A stretch of 64,000 nucleotides of DNA from Flavobacteriales bacterium (GTDB taxonomy: Bacteria; Bacteroidota; Bacteroidia; UBA10329): assembly GCA_020635535.1 (NCBI GenBank), contig JACJZP010000001.1:62001-126000 (forward strand), written 5' to 3'. Positions 53,045 to 60,543 of this stretch are shown here, one piece after another; position 1 is the first letter of the stretch, and each line of letters starts with the position of its first letter. A program made the position numbers and the translations under genes. The notes under the pieces are model-generated. The model saw only the letters and a list, made by a program, of their open reading frames with translations, was not told the DNA's origin and did not search any database.

Positions 53045-54229
53045 ATGCGTTTCCTTTCTGCCGACCTCATCTTTCCTGGCCACACCGAACCATTGGCAAA
53101 CGCCATTCTGGTTGTTGGACCGAATGGAGTGATCAAAGATCTTCTCACATCTGATGATGAGAATGCTCCTGAAGGAAGCAGAGTGGAGCGATTCAACGGT
53201 ATTCTCTGTCCAGGTTTCATCAACGCCCATTGCCACTTGGAACTCTCGCACATGAAAGGCGTGGTTGCGGAGAAAACCGGCCTACCAAAATTCATTACAG
53301 AAATTGTGAGTAGGCGAAATGAAAACGCTCACGAAAAGCAGGAGAAGATCATATTGGCCGATGAGGAAATGTGGCTTAATGGAATTCAGGCGGTTGGTGA
53401 CATCTGCAATACGACCGATTCGTTGGAAACGAAAAGCAACAGCCGAGTGGAGTACCATTCCTTTGTGGAGGTCTTTTCTTTTGATCCAGCCAGAGCAAAT
53501 GAAGTGCTGGAAGAAGGAATCCGTGTTGCAAAGGCATACAGGAATGCGGGGCTCAAAGCCACTATTGTTCCTCACGCACCATATTCTGTCAGCGAACAAC
53601 TTTTTGATGGCATCAGGAAACAGCAACAGCCATTTCCTGGCCCGATAAGTATCCACAATCAGGAGACGGAAAGCGAGGATGAAATGTTCTCCTCCGGAAC
53701 GGGAGAATTGGTGGAAACCTTCAAAGGCTTTGGCATTGATTTCAGCAATTGGAATCCACAGAAGAAAAGTTCGCTGGATTATGCATTTGCTCAATTACCT
53801 GCCGACCAGAATGTGATGCTCGTTCACAACACATGTAGTACATCTGATGAAATGAAACATGTTGAATCACTGAGGAACGACCTTTACTGGTGTGCATGCC
53901 CAAGTGCCAATCTGTACATTGAAAACCGCATTCCGAACTTACCGATGTGGTTGGAGAACAACGCCAAGGTTTGTGTTGGAACCGACAGCCTTGCCAGTAA
54001 TCATCAACTTTCCATTTTTGAAGAACTGAAGTTGATTCAACACCATCATCCGCAACTTCCTCTTTCAACCCTATTGCAAATGGCTACCCTAAACGGAGCC
54101 AAAGCCTTGAATATGGACAATGAAAAAGGCAGCTTCCAACAAGGGAAACTGCCCGGTGTACTTTGGTTGAAAAACGTTGACCTCTCCTCCGAAAGCCTCG
54201 CTTCAGCTTCGGTTCAACGCATTATCTGA
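53045..54229 (+). CDS. Amidohydrolase-family deaminase-like protein
   Basis: 394 residues of the metal-dependent hydrolase superfamily: GFINAHCHLELSH (metal-binding HxH), VPHAPYSVS, ISIHNQE, VLVHN-like MLVHNTC, and VGTDSLASN with the catalytic Asp. Closest in character to the SsnA/chlorohydrolase and aminodeoxyfutalosine deaminase group, but no menaquinone gene of the futalosine path is nearby. Only 24 nt separate its ATG from that of rlmN. Confidence 0.85.
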   Translation: MRFLSADLIFPGHTEPLANAILVVGPNGVIKDLLTSDDENAPEGSRVERFNGILCPGFINAHCHLELSHMKGVVAEKTGLPKFITEIVSRRNENAHEKQEKIILADEEMWLNGIQAVGDICNTTDSLETKSNSRVEYHSFVEVFSFDPARANEVLEEGIRVAKAYRNAGLKATIVPHAPYSVSEQLFDGIRKQQQPFPGPISIHNQETESEDEMFSSGTGELVETFKGFGIDFSNWNPQKKSSLDYAFAQLPADQNVMLVHNTCSTSDEMKHVESLRNDLYWCACPSANLYIENRIPNLPMWLENNAKVCVGTDSLASNHQLSIFEELKLIQHHHPQLPLSTLLQMATLNGAKALNMDNEKGSFQQGKLPGVLWLKNVDLSSESLASASVQRII

Positions 54230-54790
54230 TCACCAATCGTCTGATGATTTCTCGTCAGCTTTGGAAATGGCCTCTTTCATACTGTTTATCGTGTTACGGA
54301 TCTCAGCATCAATGTCTGTCAGATAGTATGAATGGTTCTCGGCATTCGGGTCTTCACGGTCAAGCCAGGCCTCTAAAGGTTGGTAACTTGAAGCCTTGAA
54401 ATTAAGATCGGTAACGGTGTATTTGTAACGCCCATCCCTAAACTTGATGGTCATTGTGTACTGCGCCAACCCCTGCTGACTCGTGGTCTTGTTCCCCTTC
54501 TTGTCGTAAGCATAGAACGGAAAACGGGCAAAGATCTCCATCTCACCATTTTCTTTATCCTGCTTTCTTAGTTTCTCAGCAAAGTTCTTGTAATGGCCAG
54601 ATCCCCACTTCATTGCTCTGTCGTAAAGTTCCTGGGCTGATACGTTAGCTACTTCCGGCACTTCGGAATACGTGATCAGATTGGACTTGGAGTCGACTTC
54701 CATGGCCGGCCAACTCAATTCGTCCTTTTTCTTTTGTGCCATAACGGCAAACGGAATAGATGCAATCAGCATCAACGCTATAAATCTCAT
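54230..54790 (-). CDS. Exported DUF4468-like protein
   Basis: 186 residues, signal peptide ending VMAQ. The mature part (SKSNLITYSEVPEVANVSAQELYDRAMKW ... GLAQYTMTIKFRDGRYKYTVTDL) is of the DUF4468 type with a TBP-like fold seen in Bacteroidota envelope proteins. Function unknown. The box TACATTTA ends 4 nt before the ATG. Its stop abuts the amidohydrolase stop. Confidence 0.72.
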   Translation of the reverse strand: MRFIALMLIASIPFAVMAQKKKDELSWPAMEVDSKSNLITYSEVPEVANVSAQELYDRAMKWGSGHYKNFAEKLRKQDKENGEMEIFARFPFYAYDKKGNKTTSQQGLAQYTMTIKFRDGRYKYTVTDLNFKASSYQPLEAWLDREDPNAENHSYYLTDIDAEIRNTINSMKEAISKADEKSSDDW

Positions 54791-54794
54791 GCTC

Positions 54795-54802
54795 TAAATG
54801 TA
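54795..54802 (-). promoter_or_regulatory. Candidate -7 box of the DUF4468-like gene
   Basis: TACATTTA-GAGC-ATG; 4-nt spacing as before purK and the ABC-F gene. Confidence 0.35.
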
Positions 54803-54813
54803 AAAGGTTAAAC

Positions 54814-55833
54814 TCAATTTGCGTCAGCCGTCTCTTCAAATTCCTCGCCAAGTTTTCCGAGACCTATGGAGCTGTAATAATTGTTGAAGAGGTTGACCGC
54901 AATATTATATCTCGTGCGCTTACTCTCAACGCCAAGAAGGATGGTTATTACACGGTGGTCGCATCTCTTAGAGGTAGCCACAATGCAGTATTTAGCGGCA
55001 TTGGTATAGCCTGTTTTCAGTCCATCGATCTCTGCATACTTCTCAACAAGTGTATTTCTATTGCTGTAGGTGTAAAGACCATTTGCGTTTTGAATCTTCT
55101 CGGTGCTTTTGGAGGTCATGTCCAAAAGGTCTTCGTATTTGACCAGATCACGGGCAAGCAACAACAGATCTCCAGCCGTAGATTCATTGTCGGCATACTC
55201 TTGAGAACGCATTGGCATGCCGGTAGAATTCGAGAAGCACGTGTTGTCCATTCCGAGGTCTTCTGCCTTCTCATTCATCAGCATGACGAATTCCTCTTCC
55301 GTACCTCCAATGTATTCGGCCAACGCATAAGCAGCGTCATTTCCAGAACGAATCATGGCAGCTTGCAGCAGGTCGGAAACTGAAAGCTCCTGCCCGGCCC
55401 TTACGTAAACGCGTGACCCTCCTGTGTAGGTGGCTTCTTTGCTAATGGTAACGGTATCGCTTAAGTTGACCTTTCCTGCACGTATCTGCTCCATAGTGAT
55501 GAGCGCCACCATCATTTTCGTGAGAGATGCAATTGGAAATTGTTCTTCGAGATTCTTTTCCCAAACAAGTTTGTTCTCGCTGAAGTCGTAGATCAGACCA
55601 GCTTTGATCATTGACGGGGCATACGCTAAAGCTGTATCAATTTCAATGTTTATGTAATCGTGCTGACGCCTCTGTGGATGTTGTTCCTTGGCAGAACTGG
55701 AATTGTCCCAGCTACCATTCTCAGCCCAGCTGAACAGCATGGCGGGTTCAGAAAAAAGGAATGTGAAGAATAAAAATGGAGAAACGAGAAGCAGCGTTAC
55801 CGATCTGACCTTCATCCAAAATACCTGTTTCAT
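54814..55833 (-). CDS. D-alanyl-D-alanine carboxypeptidase (penicillin-binding protein 5 type)
   Basis: 339 residues. N-terminal membrane or signal helix, then the serine-peptidase S11 motifs SLTK (with nucleophile Ser), SGN and KTG in DGLKTGYT. Trims the terminal D-Ala of peptidoglycan stem peptides in the periplasm. The C-terminal PBP5 beta domain is absent, the protein stopping soon after the catalytic domain. ATG 55833 was preferred to an upstream start 13 codons earlier, which lacks signal-peptide character. Confidence 0.9.
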   Translation of the reverse strand: MKQVFWMKVRSVTLLLVSPFLFFTFLFSEPAMLFSWAENGSWDNSSSAKEQHPQRRQHDYINIEIDTALAYAPSMIKAGLIYDFSENKLVWEKNLEEQFPIASLTKMMVALITMEQIRAGKVNLSDTVTISKEATYTGGSRVYVRAGQELSVSDLLQAAMIRSGNDAAYALAEYIGGTEEEFVMLMNEKAEDLGMDNTCFSNSTGMPMRSQEYADNESTAGDLLLLARDLVKYEDLLDMTSKSTEKIQNANGLYTYSNRNTLVEKYAEIDGLKTGYTNAAKYCIVATSKRCDHRVITILLGVESKRTRYNIAVNLFNNYYSSIGLGKLGEEFEETADAN

Positions 55834-55929
55834 TGTTTTTTCCCTATCTGCTCTCTCCACAATTATACCCAACCGCGCACCAAAAGGTTTGAATCAGCTG
55901 TATTATTCTATTAACACGAATATGTTAAT

Positions 55930-56607
55930 TCAGTTCGAATTAGTTCGTCTCCCAATTATCAATCCTGCCAATTCCAGATCAAGAGGTGTTGTGATCTTGA
56001 TGTTTTCTGCATTTCCCTCAACCAACTGAATCTTGATGCCATTGGCTTCTACAACGGATGCATCGTCAGAAAAGTCTGTCCTATCTGTGGCCGCAAATGC
56101 AGATTTAAGCGCATGGGTCTGGAAACATTGAGGCGTTTGAACCGCTCTGAACTCGCTCCGGTCAACTGCCACATTATTTTCTCCGTTCAACCTCCTTAGA
56201 CTTTGAATAATAGGCACAACAGGAACTGCGGCCACCTGACCTGCAGCCGTATCAAAACATGACCGAATGACGCTATGCGACACAAAAGGTCGTACACCGT
56301 CATGAACTCCGACAAGATCTCCACCCACCAGTTCAAGCCCGCTCTTTACAGACAGGAAGCGAGTTGCCCCACCATTGGCCAGATCATGAGGAACACGCCA
56401 CTCATGTTTGTAGCACAACTGTTCCCAAAAATCCATCTGATCTTCAGGTAGCACAAGGATCAACTGCATTTGAGCATCAAAATCGTGCATGGTCTCCAGC
56501 GTGTGCATCAGAATGGGTTTACCTTTCAGTTCAATAAATTGCTTTGGTAGTTCGGCACCCATTCGGCTACCACTGCCACCAGCCACTATGATCATTGAAT
56601 GTTTCAT
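55930..56607 (-). CDS. ispD: 2-C-methyl-D-erythritol 4-phosphate cytidylyltransferase
   Basis: Third step of the MEP isoprenoid path. MIIVAGGSGSRMGAELPKQFI is the CTP-binding start, VHDGVRPFVS the conserved metal and substrate loop, and AVQTPQCF and TDDASVVE-like FSDDASVVE follow. 225 residues from ATG 56607; ATG 56595 is possible. Lies just after the queA terminator. Supplies precursor for the polyprenyl synthase and undecaprenyl lipid handled by UppP. Confidence 0.94.
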   Translation of the reverse strand: MKHSMIIVAGGSGSRMGAELPKQFIELKGKPILMHTLETMHDFDAQMQLILVLPEDQMDFWEQLCYKHEWRVPHDLANGGATRFLSVKSGLELVGGDLVGVHDGVRPFVSHSVIRSCFDTAAGQVAAVPVVPIIQSLRRLNGENNVAVDRSEFRAVQTPQCFQTHALKSAFAATDRTDFSDDASVVEANGIKIQLVEGNAENIKITTPLDLELAGLIIGRRTNSN

Positions 56608-56609
56608 GC

Positions 56610-56647
56610 AAACAAAAGCCCCGAAGGTCAATCGACTTTCGGGGCTT
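56610..56647 (-). terminator. Terminator between queA and ispD
   Basis: AAGCCCCGAA(g)GTC / GAC(t)TTCGGGGCTT stem with a 4-nt loop, followed on the minus strand by TTTTGTTTG and then the ispD start. Confidence 0.75.
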
Positions 56648-56667
56648 AAATTAAGCTTTCTCTCTGC

Positions 56668-57717
56668 TTACAGGATCAGCATTGCATCTCCGTAAGAATA
56701 GAAGCGGTATTTCTCTTTGACCGCCTGATCATAGGCCTCGCGCATGAAATCGTATCCTGCAAACGCAGCAACCATCATCAACAACGTTGATTGCGGCATG
56801 TGAAAGTTGGTGATCATGCAATTCGGCACTTGAAAATCGTAAGGAGGAAAGATGAACTTGTTGGTCCAGCCTTCAAACGGTTTCATGTGTCCGGTTGTGG
56901 TTACAGACGTTTCTGCCGCGCGCACAGTAGTTGTTCCAACAGCACATACCTTCTTCTTCTTGTCTTTGGCTGCATTCACCACATCGCAAGCTTCTTGGGT
57001 AATGATCAATTGCTCGCTGTCCATCTTGTGCTTGGTAAGGTCTTCCACCTCCACTGGGCGGAATGTACCAAGACCTACATGCAATGTGATCTCAGCAAAG
57101 TTGACTCCTTTCAACTCCAATCGCTTTAGCAATTGCTTGCTGAAATGAAGCCCTGCTGTTGGAGCAGCAACCGCACCTTCGTGCTTTGCAAATACCGTTT
57201 GATAACGCTCTTCATCCTCAGGCTCAGCCTCTCGCTTAATGTACTTTGGAAGTGGCGTGTCGCCCATTTCAAAAATGGTCTTCTTGAACTCTTCGTGAGT
57301 ACCATCAAAAAGGAAACGAAGTGTACGGCCTCTTGATGTGGTGTTGTCGATGACCTCAGCTACCAGACTGTCATCATCTCCGAAATAGAGCTTGTTTCCA
57401 ATGCGGATCTTTCTTGCAGGATCCACCAGAACATCCCAAAGGATGCTTTCACGGTTCAGTTCGCGAAGAAGGAACACTTCGATCTTGGCTTCGGTCTTCT
57501 CCTTCTTGCCGATCAAACGGGCTGGGAAAACACGCGTGTTGTTCAGGATCATGGCATCGCCATCGTCAAAGTAATCAAGGACATCCTTGAACAATTTGTG
57601 TTCGATGGTTCCTTCTTTGCGATTGAGCACCATTAATCTACTCTCTTCTCTATCTGGTGTTGGGTGATAGGCGATGAGTTCCTGTGGAATGTTGAATTTG
57701 AATTGAGATAATTTCAT
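56668..57717 (-). CDS. queA: S-adenosylmethionine:tRNA ribosyltransferase-isomerase
   Basis: Makes epoxyqueuosine in tRNA. 349 residues with FNIPQELIAYHP at the start, MILNNTRVFPARL, GAVAAPTAGLHFSKQLL, ITLHVGLGTFRPVEVE and ITNFHMPQSTLLMMVAAFAG, all QueA blocks. Single-gene unit with a TAATTTCG box 41 nt upstream and a terminator behind it. No preQ1-type element was seen in the leader. Confidence 0.96.
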   Translation of the reverse strand: MKLSQFKFNIPQELIAYHPTPDREESRLMVLNRKEGTIEHKLFKDVLDYFDDGDAMILNNTRVFPARLIGKKEKTEAKIEVFLLRELNRESILWDVLVDPARKIRIGNKLYFGDDDSLVAEVIDNTTSRGRTLRFLFDGTHEEFKKTIFEMGDTPLPKYIKREAEPEDEERYQTVFAKHEGAVAAPTAGLHFSKQLLKRLELKGVNFAEITLHVGLGTFRPVEVEDLTKHKMDSEQLIITQEACDVVNAAKDKKKKVCAVGTTTVRAAETSVTTTGHMKPFEGWTNKFIFPPYDFQVPNCMITNFHMPQSTLLMMVAAFAGYDFMREAYDQAVKEKYRFYSYGDAMLIL

Positions 57718-57758
57718 AGTATGTGTTTTGAGCTTACGGGCCCATTTTTATGGGGCTG

Positions 57759-57766
57759 CGAAATTA
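57759..57766 (-). promoter_or_regulatory. Candidate -7 box of queA
   Basis: TAATTTCG followed by CAGCCCC; a small hairpin (CCCAT-AAAA-ATGGG) lies in the leader. Confidence 0.4.
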
Positions 57767-57792
57767 ACAAAAGAGTTGTTTTGAACCGATAA

Positions 57793-58512
57793 TCAGGAAT
57801 TCTCTGTTTGGTCTGGAAAGATCATGCTCTGGAATTGATCGGTATTGATGGCATCATTCACGTTGTAATTGCCAATTCGCGTTCTTCGAAGTGCGCTAAG
57901 ATGACCTCCAGATCCGACAGCTTTTCCGAAATCATGCGCCAACGAACGGATGTAGGTTCCCTTTGAGCACGAAACACGAAAATCGACCTGAAGTTCAGGC
58001 TCACGTCTCACACCGGTTATCTCAAATTCCCGTATGGTTATCCGCTTCGGTTCCAACTTTACCTCCTTTCCCTTTCTGGCAAGTTCGTATGCCCGTTTTC
58101 CATCAACCTGCTTTGCCGAGAAAATGGGTGGCATTTGATCATGTTGCCCAACAAAAGACTTTGCAATTCCGAAAATCAACTCTTCAGAAATATGCTCGGT
58201 CGGGTATGTCTGGTCAATATCGGTTTCCAGATCATAAGATGGTGTGGTTGACCCAAGTGTAATGGTGCCCGTGTATTCCTTCTCAGCATCCTGTATACCC
58301 GAAATACTCTTGGTCATTTTTCCGGTACAGATAACCAACAGACCCGTAGCCAATGGATCGAGCGTTCCAGCATGACCCACCTTGATATTCCTGACCTTCA
58401 GCTTCCGCTTGATGATTCCACGAACCCGACTTACAACACCGAAAGAGGTTAAACCCAAAGGCTTATCGAACAGAAGAACCTCGCCTTCCTTGAAGTTGAA
58501 AATATCGGCCAA
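57793..58512 (-). CDS. truB: tRNA pseudouridine-55 synthase
   Basis: 239 residues. FDKPLGLTSF, VGHAGTLDPLATGLL (catalytic Asp), KTKS-like GKMTKSISG, and GTYIRSLAHDFG are TruB hallmarks. Modifies U55 in the T-loop of tRNAs. Lies 3 nt after the uppP stop and is the last gene of the ftsX-DUF3098-uppP-truB unit, an order common in Bacteroidota. Confidence 0.95.
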   Translation of the reverse strand: MADIFNFKEGEVLLFDKPLGLTSFGVVSRVRGIIKRKLKVRNIKVGHAGTLDPLATGLLVICTGKMTKSISGIQDAEKEYTGTITLGSTTPSYDLETDIDQTYPTEHISEELIFGIAKSFVGQHDQMPPIFSAKQVDGKRAYELARKGKEVKLEPKRITIREFEITGVRREPELQVDFRVSCSKGTYIRSLAHDFGKAVGSGGHLSALRRTRIGNYNVNDAINTDQFQSMIFPDQTENS

Positions 58513-58515
58513 ACC

Positions 58516-59310
58516 TTAAATGAAGAGCGTGGTGATGATGGCTCCGAAACCCACAATGAAACAGTAAAAAGAGAAGTAGCGCAGTTGGCTTTTCTTAACA
58601 AGTGCAATCATCCAGGTGCATGCCACCAGACCGGAAACAAATGCGGCAACAAACCCAACGATAAGCGGCATGGCATTGGTCATTTCCGAAGAGATATTGC
58701 CATCCAGAACATCCTTGGCCATTTTCCCCAAGATTAACGGAACAACCATCAAAAAGGAGAATCTTGCCGCTTTCTCCCTATCAATTCCCAACAACACCGA
58801 GGTTGATATTGTGGCACCCGAACGGCTAATACCTGGAAGGATGGCAATGGCCTGAGATATTCCAATAATGAGGGCGTATCCATAACTCACCTGCTTTTCG
58901 GTCCGCTTGGCGCGGTCGGCCAGAAACAGCAGCAAACCCGTTATTACCAGCATTGCACCCACCAACAGAATCTGTTTGTTGAACAGTGCTTCTATCTGGT
59001 CATTGAACAATACTCCGATGATCGCTGCAGGAATCATGGAAAGGATGACCTTGACCGAGAACTCAGCCTGCTCATTCCATTTGAATTGAAACAACCCTTT
59101 GATTATTTCCAAGATGTCTTTACGGAAAACTACCAGAGTGCTTAGTGCTGTGGCGGCATGCACAACCACCGTAAAAAGAAGGCTCTCCTCCGGCAGGCTA
59201 TTGTCTCCCAGAAATGCTTTTCCGAGTTCAAGATGACCACTGCTACTTACCGGAAGAAATTCGGTAAGACCTTGAATTATTCCCAGAATAAGGGCTTCCC
59301 AAAAGCCCAT
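58516..59310 (-). CDS. uppP: Undecaprenyl-diphosphate phosphatase
   Basis: 264-residue inner-membrane protein with LGIIQGLTEFLPVSSSGHLEL (catalytic E and Ser/His region) and PGISRSGATIS, the two BacA/UppP motifs, and about seven helices. Recycles the lipid carrier of cell-wall synthesis. Its ATG directly follows the DUF3098 stop. Confidence 0.95.
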   Translation of the reverse strand: MGFWEALILGIIQGLTEFLPVSSSGHLELGKAFLGDNSLPEESLLFTVVVHAATALSTLVVFRKDILEIIKGLFQFKWNEQAEFSVKVILSMIPAAIIGVLFNDQIEALFNKQILLVGAMLVITGLLLFLADRAKRTEKQVSYGYALIIGISQAIAILPGISRSGATISTSVLLGIDREKAARFSFLMVVPLILGKMAKDVLDGNISSEMTNAMPLIVGFVAAFVSGLVACTWMIALVKKSQLRYFSFYCFIVGFGAIITTLFI

Positions 59311-59556
59311 TTATTTTGTCTTGGATGGATACATGATGCCAATGATCTCCAACACAAAACCCAGCAGCACCACAATTGGCGCAATGGTAATTCTACGCGT
59401 GCTGAAAATCTCCTCGCTGAACACATTGGGATCTTCCGATCCGCCACCGGCCATAAGTATGAATCCCACCACAATACACAGGAAGCCAGCGGCCACAAGG
59501 ATGTAATTCTCTTTTCCGAATGCGAATTGTTTTTCGCTGTTACCGTCTTGACTCAT
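59311..59556 (-). CDS. DUF3098 two-helix membrane protein
   Basis: 81 residues: FAFGKENYILVAAGFLCIVVGFILMAGGGSEDPN then a second helix APIVVLLGFVLEIIGIMY. The pair of helices with the GGGSEDPNVFS loop is the DUF3098 pattern, almost always placed between ftsX and uppP in this phylum. Function unknown; context suggests envelope or division. Confidence 0.88.
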   Translation of the reverse strand: MSQDGNSEKQFAFGKENYILVAAGFLCIVVGFILMAGGGSEDPNVFSEEIFSTRRITIAPIVVLLGFVLEIIGIMYPSKTK

Positions 59557-59558
59557 GA

Positions 59559-60437
59559 TCAATAATAAAGTTCGTCTGCGTTCAAGCGCAGGTATTTTCT
59601 AACTGCAAATGTCGTTGAAAGGAATGAGATGATCAGTCCGAGTGCTAACACTGCCCCGAAAAGCGTGGAAACGATCTGCAGATCATCTAAACCGAACAAT
59701 TCTGGAATGTTCTGATTAGCGAGATAAATGACCCCGGCCAGAAGCACAATGGCCACACCAGAACCGATAACTCCGCGAACCACGCCTTCAATAACAAAAG
59801 GCTTACGAATAAAGCCCTGTGTTGCCCCAACCAACTTCATGGAATTGATCAAAAAGCGTTTCGAGTAAACCGATAATCTGATGTTGTTGTTGATCAGCGA
59901 GATTGCAATCAGCGAGAGCAGTCCACAGAAAACAAGGATCACAATTCCTGCTTTGCGCACGTTTCGATTGATAACTCGTATCAGATCAACAGGATAATCG
60001 ATCTCATAGATCATCTCATTCTTCAGGAGGTCAGATTGGATGTCAACAATCCCTTCCTCATTGGCAAAATCGGACTTGATCTTTACATCGATTGATCGCT
60101 TCAATGGGTTGTAACCCATGAAACCAACGAAGTCTTCTCCCAAGGTTTCTTGCAAATATTCTGCGGCTTCTTCCTTCGAAACGTAATTGGTACTGCGCAC
60201 AAAATCCGATGCATCCAAAAACTTCTGGAATTGAAGAATATCCACCTCTTTGGCCTCATCCTTCATGTAAATGGTAAAGCCGATGTTCTCCTTCACATAA
60301 CTGGTTAACGCATTGGCGTAAAGCAGTACAAGTCCTAACAGACCGAGCATAAAAAGCACCAGCGAAATACTGACCATGGCCGTGATATTACTGCGCCAAA
60401 TCTGCTGCTTGTGTGCTCTTTCCTCTGCTGTTGCCAT
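59559..60437 (-). CDS. ftsX: Cell division permease-like protein FtsX
   Basis: 292 residues: N-terminal helix (~20-45), periplasmic domain with ENIGFTIYMKDEAKE and DFVGFMGYNPLKRSIDVKI, then three helices and IRLSVYSKRFLINSMKLVGAT, FIRKPF. FtsX with FtsE links division to peptidoglycan hydrolases; ftsE is not in the window. Begins the minus-strand unit; divergent from leuS. Confidence 0.93.
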   Translation of the reverse strand: MATAEERAHKQQIWRSNITAMVSISLVLFMLGLLGLVLLYANALTSYVKENIGFTIYMKDEAKEVDILQFQKFLDASDFVRSTNYVSKEEAAEYLQETLGEDFVGFMGYNPLKRSIDVKIKSDFANEEGIVDIQSDLLKNEMIYEIDYPVDLIRVINRNVRKAGIVILVFCGLLSLIAISLINNNIRLSVYSKRFLINSMKLVGATQGFIRKPFVIEGVVRGVIGSGVAIVLLAGVIYLANQNIPELFGLDDLQIVSTLFGAVLALGLIISFLSTTFAVRKYLRLNADELYY

Positions 60438-60516
60438 GGGTTTGAAGTCGGGCTAAATTACACTTTTTGTGTGCCGAGAAAGACCGTTTTAACGTGATTT
60501 AAGAAGAGGCGATCGT

Positions 60517-60524
60517 TAACTTCG
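60517..60524 (+). promoter_or_regulatory. Candidate -7 box of leuS
   Basis: TAACTTCG followed by CGGC, 19 nt before the ATG. Confidence 0.4.
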
Positions 60525-60543
60525 CGGCTTCAAATTCTGAAGC

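Noticed and set aside
53021..53251. 77-residue N-terminal extension of RlmN
   Set aside because: Overlaps the divergent amidohydrolase gene and the rlmN promoter box; family length fits the ATG at 53020.
57718..57760. preQ1 riboswitch in the queA leader
   Set aside because: Only a small CCCAT/ATGGG hairpin is present; the A-rich pseudoknot tail of preQ1 elements is absent.
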